From NCBI RefSeq assembly GCF_024172085.1, contig NZ_JAMZDZ010000001.1, forward strand, positions 7,874,001-7,938,000: 64,000 nt of DNA, read 5' to 3'. Position numbers and translations under genes: made by a program. Numbering within the stretch: the stretch's first letter is position 1; every line of letters starts with the position of its first letter. This DNA comes from Hamadaea flava (GTDB taxonomy: Bacteria; Actinomycetota; Actinomycetes; Mycobacteriales; Micromonosporaceae). Under the pieces are notes generated by a model. It was not told the origin of the DNA and made no database searches. It worked only from the letters and a program-made list of their open reading frames with translations. Shown here piece by piece: positions 28,859-38,491 of the stretch.

Positions 28859-28935
28859 GATGAAAACCCCGTTTCGGATAGTTCTTCCGTTCACTAACGG
28901 GACGGGGTCGGCGACGGTGCCGCCAGGTCACGCCG

Positions 28936-29448
28936 TCAGGAGAATCGTTCGACAGTGACCGGGATCAGCCCGAAGCGGCGGGCGGTCGTCCGAATATCCG
29001 GCAGCAGATCGGCGGCGCGGTCCGGCGAAGCCGTCAGATCGACCGCCCAGGCGACCCCTGGGCCGATGTCGCGCAGCCGCCACTCGGCCCCGGTACGCCG
29101 AGCCACTCCGGCTACGTTCGGCTCGTCCGACGGCATCATCTCCCACGCCAGAATAAGATCATCCACAGTGGACAAGCGACCGGCGAAAAGGGTACGGTAC
29201 AAAGGTTCGGCATCCGTCAGCACGAGCGGTGCATACGGCAGCGGATGCCGATCCGACAACTGCGCCGGCAGTACGCCGAACGCGGCCGACGCCTCCTCCC
29301 GCGAGATCGAGCGGGCCAGCGCGGGCTCCCGGCGGATCCGCATCGCGGCCTCGGCGGACGTGCAGTCGATCGCGATGGCGGTGTGGTCGTCGGCGAGGAC
29401 GAACTCCTCGACGTGCAGCTCAGCTCCGTTGATCAGGTAGTAGTCCAC
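28936..29448 (-). CDS. hypothetical protein
   Basis: A 170-residue acidic protein starting at GTG 29448 (VDYYLINGAELHVEEF), the first codon after a gap to the divergent PNPOx gene. It has repeated alpha/beta segments, no signal and no cysteines beyond one. The upstream frame is open but has shadow-like composition, so I exclude it. I do not recognise the family. Confidence 0.6.
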   Translation of the reverse strand: MDYYLINGAELHVEEFVLADDHTAIAIDCTSAEAAMRIRREPALARSISREEASAAFGVLPAQLSDRHPLPYAPLVLTDAEPLYRTLFAGRLSTVDDLILAWEMMPSDEPNVAGVARRTGAEWRLRDIGPGVAWAVDLTASPDRAADLLPDIRTTARRFGLIPVTVERFS

Positions 29449-29465
29449 CCCGCTATCCTCCCCGG

Positions 29466-29975
29466 ATGACGCGCTCCTGGCTGACCGGTCCCACGCCCAC
29501 CCGCAAGCTTCCCCGCGATCGGATCGAGGAGCGCATCCTGAACCTGCTCGGCTCGCAGAACATGTGCGTGCTGGCGACGACCGGCGCAGACGGGCCGCTG
29601 GCGACACCGGTTCGGTTCTACGCCCACGAGTTCACAGTCATGTTCACCGCGTCGCCGAAATCGCCCAAGATGCGGAATCTGGCCGCTGATCCGCGCGTGT
29701 CGATCGGCGTGTTCGCGCCGCTCGTCGGGCTGGCCAGCAGTCGTGGCGCGCAGCTGTTCGGCACGGCTCGCGTACTCGAACCGGGCGACCCGGACCGGGA
29801 ACGGTACTGGCCGTCGTTCCGCTGGGAGAACGAGCACGCCGAGCGCGGCCGATCACTGGCCGAACCCCCGGCCGACTCGCTGGTGGTCGTGGAGCCTGAG
29901 CGGATCGTCTACACCGAACACTGGTTGCGCCGCGACGGGTACGCCCCGCGCCAGTTCTGGCGCCGCAGCGCCTGA
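29466..29975 (+). CDS. pyridoxamine 5'-phosphate oxidase-like flavin/F420-binding protein
   Basis: A 169-residue split-barrel protein. The pattern is RIEERILNLLGSQNMCVLATTGADG, then PVRFYAH, SPKSPKMRNLAADPRVSIGVF and GTARVLEPG. These blocks are those of the PNPOx-like superfamily that binds FMN or F420. It is shorter than true PdxH and lacks its C-terminal domain, so it is more likely a general flavin or F420 oxidoreductase. It stands alone, divergent from a hypothetical gene, and ends before a strong hairpin. Confidence 0.82.
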   Translation: MTRSWLTGPTPTRKLPRDRIEERILNLLGSQNMCVLATTGADGPLATPVRFYAHEFTVMFTASPKSPKMRNLAADPRVSIGVFAPLVGLASSRGAQLFGTARVLEPGDPDRERYWPSFRWENEHAERGRSLAEPPADSLVVVEPERIVYTEHWLRRDGYAPRQFWRRSA

Positions 29976-30054
29976 CCTGGCGCGGAATCGATCAGGGCGC
30001 CGTGGACGCGACACGCCGGTCGATCACGACCGATAGTTCATGATCGCGCGGACG

Positions 30055-30087
30055 GTGCGGGCCCGGCCAGGGTGGCCAGGCCCGCAC
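30055..30087. terminator. hairpin between convergent genes
   Basis: The stem GTGCGGGCC/GGCCCGCAC encloses an inner GGCCA/TGGCC stem. It lies between the convergent PNPOx-like and DUF6232-like genes and can serve both. It has no long U run, as is usual in high-GC actinobacteria. Confidence 0.7.
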
Positions 30088-30097
30088 ATGGGGGACG

Positions 30098-30358
30098 TCA
30101 CACGCGGTCGCTGTTCTCCAGCGCCCGGATCAGGGCTCGTTTGATCTGCCCGAACAGTCGCTGATCCGTGGTCCGGAACAGGCTGATCAGCTGTCCGTAG
30201 TAGACGGCCCGCAGTTCGTAGACCGGGCCGCGCCGCCCGTGGATCTCGACGAAGACGTCGCGCAACTGGTTGATCGAGAAGGCCTTCACGGCGGTCTCGC
30301 GTACCAGGAAGACCTCATCGCTCACGTGTACCGAGGGGCCTCGATAGAAGGTCCGCAT
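30098..30358 (-). CDS. DUF6232-like small protein
   Basis: An 86-residue protein starting FYRGPSVHVSDEVFLV and continuing with SINQLRDVFVEIHGRR, the short beta-hairpin plus helix pattern of DUF6232-type proteins. It has no signal or transmembrane helix. GGGAGGGAG precedes the ATG. Its promoter region holds the same two-block element as fxsA (at 30479-30508), so it may be co-regulated with the RiPP cluster 25 kb away. Function unknown. Confidence 0.68.
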   Translation of the reverse strand: MRTFYRGPSVHVSDEVFLVRETAVKAFSINQLRDVFVEIHGRRGPVYELRAVYYGQLISLFRTTDQRLFGQIKRALIRALENSDRV

Positions 30359-30478
30359 TCTCCCTCCCGACTGGACAATCCGAAGGGGAGTGGCGACGAT
30401 GATCGCTTATTGGATGGGTCCTCCCCCTTGTCATCGAGTGTGCTGTTGTTACTCAGCAGTCGGAAGACACGGCGGCAT

Positions 30479-30508
30479 AACTTGGCAAAGTTTGCCACCC
30501 GCGTGACC
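30479..30508 (-). promoter_or_regulatory. second copy of the fxsA-type upstream element
   Basis: On the minus strand it reads GGTCACGCGGGTGGC followed directly by AAACTTTGCCAAGTT. It matches 5621-5653 in both blocks without the 3-bp spacer. It ends 120 bp before the DUF6232-like start. The second block is itself a near palindrome (AACTT-N4-AAGTT). It also lies just past the stop of the DHA2 gene. Confidence 0.6.
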
Positions 30509-30532
30509 GGCGCGAACGCGGCTTTCCGCAGG

Positions 30533-32746
<2,214 letters not shown>

Positions 32747-33436
32747 CTAGTCGAGGGGGACGCCGGCGAGCATCGGCAGCGTCGGCACGGCCGACCCGCC
32801 CGGCGGCTCCCGGGTCACGCCGTAGACGATCGCGTCGCCGATCCCGTCGAGGAGGCGTACGTCGTCGCCGTCGCCCGGTTCGAGCACGTCCACCGACTCC
32901 GGCTGGCCGTTGACCCGGATGATCCACAGCTGGTACGCGTGTGAGGTGTCGCTCGTGGGCAGGCCACGCACGGTGACGACGGCTTGCGCCCGCTCGTCGG
33001 AGATCACGGCGGTGATCTCGCCGCCCCCCGTCACGGTCGTGTGCTGTTCCCGCGCGTCGGGTGCAGCCAGGACGGCGGCGATCGCATCCGACGGCCGGGT
33101 TCCGCTCGGCCAGAGTTGCTGCACGGCCAGTGCGCCGAAGGCGACAGCGGCGGCGACTCCGGCGACCAGCGCGACGCGGCGTACGCGGCGACGCAGGGGA
33201 GTCCGGACGACCCCGGCCGTCTGCGGCGTCGACCCGATCGCGGTGAGCACGGCCGAGCGGAGCGAGGCTGGCGGCTCCACCGGTTCGGTGCCTTGGGCGT
33301 ACTCGCCGAGCGTGCGATGGAAGGAAGCCAGCTCCCGAGTGCATTCGGCGCAGCCGCCGAGGTGCCGTTCGACGTCGCCGCGTTCGGCCGCGTCGACCGC
33401 GTCCAAGGCGTACGCCGCGAGCAGGTCATGACTCAC
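32747..33436 (-). CDS. rskA: anti-sigma-K factor RskA family
   Basis: A 229-residue protein with an N-terminal zinc-associated anti-sigma domain (HLGGCAECTRELASF: H-x3-C-x2-C), one membrane helix (VALVAGVAAAVAFGALAVQQL, about residues 88-108) and an extracellular RskA C-domain (YQLWIIRVNGQPES). RskA holds SigK inactive at the membrane until cleaved. It starts at a GTG overlapping the sigK stop (GTGA), so the pair is coupled. Confidence 0.92.
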   Translation of the reverse strand: MSHDLLAAYALDAVDAAERGDVERHLGGCAECTRELASFHRTLGEYAQGTEPVEPPASLRSAVLTAIGSTPQTAGVVRTPLRRRVRRVALVAGVAAAVAFGALAVQQLWPSGTRPSDAIAAVLAAPDAREQHTTVTGGGEITAVISDERAQAVVTVRGLPTSDTSHAYQLWIIRVNGQPESVDVLEPGDGDDVRLLDGIGDAIVYGVTREPPGGSAVPTLPMLAGVPLD

Positions 33437-33996
33437 AACGCCACCTCCAGACAGTCTCTGAGCCGGATGAGCCCGTCGCGCATCCGCGTCTTGATCGTCG
33501 GCAGCGCCACCCCGAGCAGCTCGGCGACTTCCCGATAGGTCCGCCCGCCCCAGTACGCCAGCGTGATGGCCTCCCGCTGAGCGGCGGTCAGCGCGTCGAG
33601 GCAGACCCGGACCTGGGTGCGTTCGAAGGCGGCCTCCGCGGTCTCGGCCACCACGTCGTACTCCCGGGTCGCCGCGGTCGCCGCCACCTTCCGCTCCCGG
33701 TCCGCGCCGGCTTGCGCTGCGCGTACCCGATCAACTGAACGGCGATGGGTGATCGCGAGCAGGTAGCTGAGCGCGGAGCCCTTGGCGGGGTCGAACCGCG
33801 CGGCCGTACGCCAGACCTCGAGGAGCGCCTCCTGCGCGACCTCCTCGGCCTGGGCCGGGTCGCGGACGATGCGGGTCGCGAGCCCGAGGACGCGCCCGGC
33901 GACCTGGTCGTAGAGGTCGGCGAACGCCGCCTGGTCACCTTCGGCGGCGCGGGTGAGCAGGACATCGAGCGACGCGGTCATGCGAACCGCCTTCAT
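33433..33996 (-). CDS. sigK: ECF sigma factor SigK
   Basis: A 187-residue ECF factor. Region 2 has DLYDQVAGRVLGLATRIV and AEEVAQEALLEVWRTAARFD; region 4 has TAAQREAITLAYWGGRTY and GVALPTIKTRMRDGLIRL. With the adjacent RskA this is the SigK/RskA pair. ATG 33996 follows AAAGGA; ATG 33981 (MTASLDV) is an alternative. A CCATCC-type promoter on the minus strand at 34032-34058 suggests it transcribes itself, and a second one drives the DUF4331 operon. Confidence 0.92.
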   Translation of the reverse strand: MKAVRMTASLDVLLTRAAEGDQAAFADLYDQVAGRVLGLATRIVRDPAQAEEVAQEALLEVWRTAARFDPAKGSALSYLLAITHRRSVDRVRAAQAGADRERKVAATAATREYDVVAETAEAAFERTQVRVCLDALTAAQREAITLAYWGGRTYREVAELLGVALPTIKTRMRDGLIRLRDCLEVAL

Positions 33997-34031
33997 GAGG
34001 GGGTGTGTCCTTTCGCGAAGAGGATACGGAA

Positions 34032-34058
34032 GTTCGGAGCCGAGGGGGCGCCGGATGG
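34032..34058 (-). promoter_or_regulatory. SigK-type promoter reading into sigK
   Basis: The minus strand has -35 CCATCC (34053-34058), a 16-bp spacer and -10 CGAAC (34032-34036). The reported SigK consensus of mycobacteria, as I recall it, is CCATCC with a CGAAT-like -10 at this spacing. It lies 36 bp ahead of the likely sigK start, so autoregulation is expected. Confidence 0.7.
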
Positions 34059-34083
34059 CGCGGGATCGGGAAAAGGACAACGC

Positions 34084-34111
34084 CCATCCGCGGGCGGTGA
34101 CGGCGGCGAAT
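34084..34111 (+). promoter_or_regulatory. SigK-type promoter reading into the DUF4331 operon
   Basis: -35 CCATCC (34084-34089), a 17-bp spacer, and -10 CGAAT (34107-34111), 36 bp before the ATG of the DUF4331 gene. It is divergent from the promoter at 34032-34058, so one sigma factor serves both sides of this intergenic region. Confidence 0.75.
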
Positions 34112-34146
34112 GCCCGGTGTCCATCAAAACCGTTTGGGAGGAACCG

Positions 34147-35838
34147 ATGCTCAGCCTCCGCCGTCGGCGCATCTTCGCGATCGCCGCCACCGCGCTGGTG
34201 CTAGCCGGCGCGGCCTACGGCCTCGGATCGGGGGGCGCCACGGCGTCCAGCCACCGCGAGGCCTCACTCATCGCCGGCGACCCGGCCGTCGACAACACCG
34301 ACCTGTACGCCTTCCGCAGCCCGGACCGCGACGGCTACGTGACGTTCGTGATGAACTTCGCGCCGTTCTCGGACCCGGGCGGCGGGCCGAACTTCTTTCC
34401 GTTCGCGACCGACGCGGCCTACCTGCTGCACATCGACAACGACGGGGACGCCAAGGAGGACGCCGTCTTCCGCTGGAAGTTCAACTCCGACGACCGCCGG
34501 GGGAACAACACGTTCCTCTACAACAACGGTCCCGTGACGACACTGGACGACGAGAACCTGCTGTTCCGGCAGTCCTACACGCTGGAGTCGTCATTCAACG
34601 GCGCGCCGTTCCGGACGCGTTCGACCAACACTCCGGTGGCGCCGTCCCGGGTGGGTCAGGCGTCCATGCCGGACTACCAGAAGCTGCGCGACCAGGCCAC
34701 CGTCCAGTTGCAGGGCGGCTGGCGGGTCTTCGCCGGTCAGGCCGACGACCCGTTCTTCCTGGACCTGCGCGTGTTCGACCTGCTGTACGGCGGCGACCTG
34801 TCCGAGGTCGGCCAGGACACGCTGGCCGGATTCAACGTGAACAGCATCGTCCTGGAGGTCCCGTTCAAGGACGTGGCGCTCAAGGGAGACGCGACTCGCA
34901 ACCCGGTCATCGGCGCCTGGACCACCACCGAGCGCAACCGCGTACGCATCAGCGGCAGCAAGCCGATGCTGTCCAACGACCGCGTCCAGGTCTCCCGCCT
35001 GGGTAACCCGCTGGTCAACGAGGTCGTGGTCCCGTCCGGGCTGAAGGACGCCTTCAACTCGATCCCACCTTCGCAGGACGCGAGCATCCAGCAGGTCGTC
35101 AACCGGGTGACCGATCCGGAACTGGCCCGGCTGCTCCAGGCGATCTATCAGGTCCCCGCACCTGCCACACCACGCAACGACCTGGTGGAGATCTACCTGA
35201 CAGGCATCACGACCAAGGCGAACGGGCCGATCAAGGCCGATCTCAACTCGCAGCTGAACAACGCCGACGTCTCGCCGAACCGGTTCCGGCCGTCGGAGAT
35301 GCTGCGGCTGAACCTGTCGACCCAGATCAGCCAGACGCCCAACCGCCTGGGCGTGCTCGGCGGCGACCTGCAGGGCTTCCCGAACGGTCGGCGGCTCACC
35401 GACGACGTCGTGGACATCAGCGTCCAGGCCGTCGCCGGGGCGGCGCAGAGCGGCAAGCTCGTGGACGCCCTGGCGGCGGGCGACGCCGTCGACGTCAACG
35501 ACAACGACTTCTCGGGCCGGTTCCCGTACCTGGCCCTGCCGAACACCAGCCGGGGCGCGGGAACCACCACTCCTGGTGGAACCACGGACCCGTCGAGCGC
35601 GGCCACCCCGATGCCGACCGACGACCACGGCGACCCCCTGTCGCCGTCCCCCTCGGTGTCGCAGAACGCGCTCGAGGGCGTCGGCGACGTCATGACCTCG
35701 CCCACCGCGTGGGCCTGGATGGGCGGCGGACTCGGAATGGGCGCACTCGGCTTCGGGATGTGGTGGTGGATGAAGCGCCGCCGCAACACCGGCACGCCGT
35801 CCGATCCGGACAACCCGTTCGTCCCGCCGGCCGAGTGA
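34147..35838 (+). CDS. DUF4331 secreted, membrane-tethered protein
   Basis: A 563-residue protein with a Sec signal (RRRIFAIAATALVLAGAAYG) and the DUF4331 start SSHREASLIAGDPAVDNTDLYAF. The long beta-rich body shows LHIDNDGDAKEDAVF and further acidic, calcium-binding-like loops. A proline/threonine spacer and a C-terminal membrane helix (AWMGGGLGMGALGFGMWWW) follow. It should stand outside the membrane. GGGAGG precedes the ATG. Its promoter matches SigK. The role of DUF4331 is not known; co-transcription with a TPR protein and a nickel/cobalt transporter suggests metal or redox stress. Confidence 0.88.
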   Translation: MLSLRRRRIFAIAATALVLAGAAYGLGSGGATASSHREASLIAGDPAVDNTDLYAFRSPDRDGYVTFVMNFAPFSDPGGGPNFFPFATDAAYLLHIDNDGDAKEDAVFRWKFNSDDRRGNNTFLYNNGPVTTLDDENLLFRQSYTLESSFNGAPFRTRSTNTPVAPSRVGQASMPDYQKLRDQATVQLQGGWRVFAGQADDPFFLDLRVFDLLYGGDLSEVGQDTLAGFNVNSIVLEVPFKDVALKGDATRNPVIGAWTTTERNRVRISGSKPMLSNDRVQVSRLGNPLVNEVVVPSGLKDAFNSIPPSQDASIQQVVNRVTDPELARLLQAIYQVPAPATPRNDLVEIYLTGITTKANGPIKADLNSQLNNADVSPNRFRPSEMLRLNLSTQISQTPNRLGVLGGDLQGFPNGRRLTDDVVDISVQAVAGAAQSGKLVDALAAGDAVDVNDNDFSGRFPYLALPNTSRGAGTTTPGGTTDPSSAATPMPTDDHGDPLSPSPSVSQNALEGVGDVMTSPTAWAWMGGGLGMGALGFGMWWWMKRRRNTGTPSDPDNPFVPPAE

Positions 35839-35857
35839 CCGGGCTGACCCACTAGTC

Positions 35858-35905
35858 GATCTAGGCGAGAAATGGTTGCCCTGGCCGCCATTTCTCGCCT
35901 AGATC
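35858..35905. terminator. 18-bp-armed hairpin inside the SigK operon
   Basis: Perfect arms (left GATCTAGGCGAGAAATGG) flank a 12-base loop. It lies between the DUF4331 stop and the TPR gene, 25 bp before the latter's ATG. It could attenuate readthrough or protect upstream mRNA. GATC ends relate it to other palindromes in the window. Confidence 0.7.
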
Positions 35906-35929
35906 ACCAAGATCCGGAAGGACTCGACC

Positions 35930-37051
35930 ATGAAGGCGTTCCTCGCGGTGATCGGGGTGGCCGCGGCCCTCACCCTCGGCGCCGCCCTGCTCGTACCGAC
36001 GCACACCACCCTGCGGCCGGCAACGGCACAGCCGGTGAAAGCGCAGAAGAAGGATCAGGTCGCCCAGTTGCAGCAGCGGCTCGGCGAGGTGCCGGGGGAC
36101 TGGCGCAGCTGGGCGGCGCTCGGCGTGGCCTATGTGGAGAAGGCCCGGACGACGGCCGATCCGGCGTACTACCCGAAGGCCGACGGTGCGCTCGCGGAGT
36201 CGGTGCGCCTGCGGCCCGGCAACGCCGACGGGCTGGCCGGTCAGGCCGCGCTCGCCAACGCCCGGCACGACTTCACCGCCGCCCGGGACCGGGCCCAACG
36301 GGCCCTCGCGGCGGACCCGTACCACTCGATCGCGCTGGCCGCTGTGGCGGATGCGTACACCCAGCTCGGAGAGCCGGACAAGGCCACCGACGCGGTACAG
36401 CGGCTGCTCGACATCAAGCCCGGCCTGCCCGCGTACGCCCGCGGCGCGTACGACCTGGAGCAGCACGGTCGGACTGCCGACGCCGTCCGGTTGTGGCAGC
36501 TCGCCCTGGAGTCCGTGAGCGCGGCGGAGGACAGGGCCTTCATCGAGGCCAATCTGGGCGACCTGACCAAGGACGCCGCACATTACCGCGCCGCGCTCGC
36601 GGCCGAGCCAGGCAACGCACAGGCGACCGCCGGGCTGGCGCGGCTGGAGAACCGCCTCGACCTGTGGGCACAGGTGACCGCCCGGACCCCGGCCCCGACC
36701 CTGCTCATCGAGTACGCCGACGCACTCGCGAAGGCCGGTCGCACGGACGAGGCGCAGACGCGGTTGGCGCTGGCCGAGGCGGGACTGCGTCTGTTCGCCG
36801 AAGCGGGCGGACGGGATGACCTCGGCGAGGCCGAGCTGGCCGTCGCCGAGGGCGACTACGAAAAGGCCGTCGCGGCCGCCCGACGGGAATGGCAGCGCCG
36901 CAAGTTCGCCGACGTCGCCGACGTCCTGGCCTGGGCGCTGCACCTGGCCGGACGGCACGCCGAGGCGCTCGACTGGATCCACCTCGCGAGCAAGCTCGGC
37001 AACCCCAAGTACGCCGCCCACCGCAGCGCGATCGAAGGAGCGAAACGATGA
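35930..37051 (+). CDS. exported tetratricopeptide repeat protein
   Basis: A 373-residue protein with an N-terminal hydrophobic anchor (residues 4-24, FLAVIGVAAALTLGAALLV) and TPR units through residues 50-365 (WAALGVAYVEKA, GLAGQAALANARHDF, YEKAVAAARREWQRRK). It probably acts outside the membrane as a scaffold. It lies downstream of DUF4331 and overlaps the transporter gene by 4 bp, so it belongs to the SigK operon. Confidence 0.85.
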   Translation: MKAFLAVIGVAAALTLGAALLVPTHTTLRPATAQPVKAQKKDQVAQLQQRLGEVPGDWRSWAALGVAYVEKARTTADPAYYPKADGALAESVRLRPGNADGLAGQAALANARHDFTAARDRAQRALAADPYHSIALAAVADAYTQLGEPDKATDAVQRLLDIKPGLPAYARGAYDLEQHGRTADAVRLWQLALESVSAAEDRAFIEANLGDLTKDAAHYRAALAAEPGNAQATAGLARLENRLDLWAQVTARTPAPTLLIEYADALAKAGRTDEAQTRLALAEAGLRLFAEAGGRDDLGEAELAVAEGDYEKAVAAARREWQRRKFADVADVLAWALHLAGRHAEALDWIHLASKLGNPKYAAHRSAIEGAKR

Positions 37052-38400
37052 GACGCCTCGTGGTCCTCGCATTGGCGACCCTCGCCGTCCTCCTGCTGGT
37101 GCCGGCGCGCGCCGAGGCGCACCCGCTCGGGAAGTTCTCGGTGAACCAGTCCCTTCAGGTCACCGTCCGGGCCGACGCCGTCACCATGCTCGCGGTGATC
37201 GACCTCGCGGAGCTGCCGACCCTCGCCGACAAGCCGACCGCCTCGGCCGCGCGTACGTGTGCCGAGGTGGCGGCGAACGTAACCGTGAAGCTCGACGGCA
37301 TCCCCGCTGCGTGGCGCACCGACGGCGTGACGCTCGCCTACGCCGCAGGCGCGGCCGGGCTGGAGACCAGCCGCTACGAATGCCGCCTCACCGCGTCCGC
37401 CGCGAAATCGACGGTGGACATCAGCAACGGCTACCTGACCGATCGGGTCGGCTGGCGCGAGATCGTCGTGGCCGGTGAGGGGACGGCGGTCGACGCCGGT
37501 GGACTGCCCGCGACCTCGCCGACCAACGGCCTGCGCGACTATCCGCAGGATCTGCTGGCCTCGCCGCTGGACACGCGTACCGCGGCCATCCAGATCGGAC
37601 GGTCGGGCTCGGCCGCCGTGTTCGCCGCGCTGCCCAGCGGGTCGAGCTGGACCACGCGTGCCGAGCAGACGCTCGAAGGCATCGTCGGCGACGGCAACCT
37701 CGGACTCACCGGTGTGCTGCTCGCCTTCGTCCTGGCCACGCTGCTCGGGGCCGCGCACGCAGCCCTGCCCGGCCACGGCAAGACCGTCATGGCCGCGTAC
37801 CTCGCCGGGCGGTCCGGCCGCCCGCGTGACGCGCTCCTCGTCGGCGCGACCGTCACGTTCACCCACACCGTCGGCGTACTGGTGCTGGGCCTGCTCATCA
37901 CCGCGGTCGCGGGGATCGCCGGGGAACACGTGCTGCGGTGGCTCGGCATCGCCAGCGGGGTGGTCGTGCTCGCCGTCGGGGCCGGGCTGCTGGCCCGGTC
38001 ACGCCACGCGCACCACCATCATCACGAACACGAACACCGCCACCAGACGGGTACGCACAACGACCGTCCCCGCAGCCGCCTGAGCCTGGCCGGGCTGGGC
38101 GTCGCGGGTGGTCTCGTGCCGAGCCCGACCGCCCTGGTGGTGCTCCTCGCGGCGATCGGCCTCGGTCGCGGCGTCCTCGGCGTGACCCTGGTCCTGGCCT
38201 ACGGTGCGGGAATGGCGGCCACCCTCACGGCGGCCGGGCTGCTCGTGCTGGAGATCCGCCGCCGCGGCCTCAAACGCTGGCCGCGGCCGGGCCGCTGGGC
38301 GCACCGTCTGCAGCACGCCCTGCCCCCGGTGACCGCCGCCGTCATCCTCCTAGCCGGCGCCACCCTCATTCTCCGGTCGATCATGAACCTTCGGTCATGA
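37048..38400 (+). CDS. nickel/cobalt transporter (RcnA/HoxN-like) with histidine-rich loop
   Basis: A 450-residue protein. A signal-like N-terminus and a beta-rich extracytoplasmic domain (residues 25-215) precede six or so membrane helices. The metal-site helix reads LGAAHAALPGHGKTV and the partner helix TFTHTVGVL. A cytoplasmic loop holds HAHHHHHEHEHRH, as in RcnA-type nickel/cobalt exporters and NicO proteins. It is likely a metal efflux or transfer system, expressed under SigK with DUF4331 and TPR. The start ATG overlaps the TPR stop. Its stop codon lies inside a GATC hairpin. Confidence 0.87.
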   Translation: MRRLVVLALATLAVLLLVPARAEAHPLGKFSVNQSLQVTVRADAVTMLAVIDLAELPTLADKPTASAARTCAEVAANVTVKLDGIPAAWRTDGVTLAYAAGAAGLETSRYECRLTASAAKSTVDISNGYLTDRVGWREIVVAGEGTAVDAGGLPATSPTNGLRDYPQDLLASPLDTRTAAIQIGRSGSAAVFAALPSGSSWTTRAEQTLEGIVGDGNLGLTGVLLAFVLATLLGAAHAALPGHGKTVMAAYLAGRSGRPRDALLVGATVTFTHTVGVLVLGLLITAVAGIAGEHVLRWLGIASGVVVLAVGAGLLARSRHAHHHHHEHEHRHQTGTHNDRPRSRLSLAGLGVAGGLVPSPTALVVLLAAIGLGRGVLGVTLVLAYGAGMAATLTAAGLLVLEIRRRGLKRWPRPGRWAHRLQHALPPVTAAVILLAGATLILRSIMNLRS

Positions 38401-38408
38401 TCGACCGG
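38373..38408. terminator. hairpin spanning the transporter stop codon
   Basis: Perfect 14-bp arms, CCGGTCGATCATGA and its complement, flank an 8-base loop; the TGA stop is within the right arm. It has the GATCA sequence found in the other palindromes and probably terminates the SigK operon. Confidence 0.7.
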
Positions 38409-38456
38409 CGTGTCATGTCCCTACGACCCTGATCAACTCCGCGACGGCATGATCGA

Positions 38457-38482
38457 CCGGGCCCGCCTGTCGACGGGCCCGG
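38457..38482. terminator. terminator hairpin of the GH54 gene
   Basis: A CCGGGCCCG stem with an 8-base loop just beyond the stop of the arabinofuranosidase gene on the minus strand. A bidirectional role is possible between these convergent genes. Confidence 0.65.
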
Positions 38483-38491
38483 ACGAGTACG

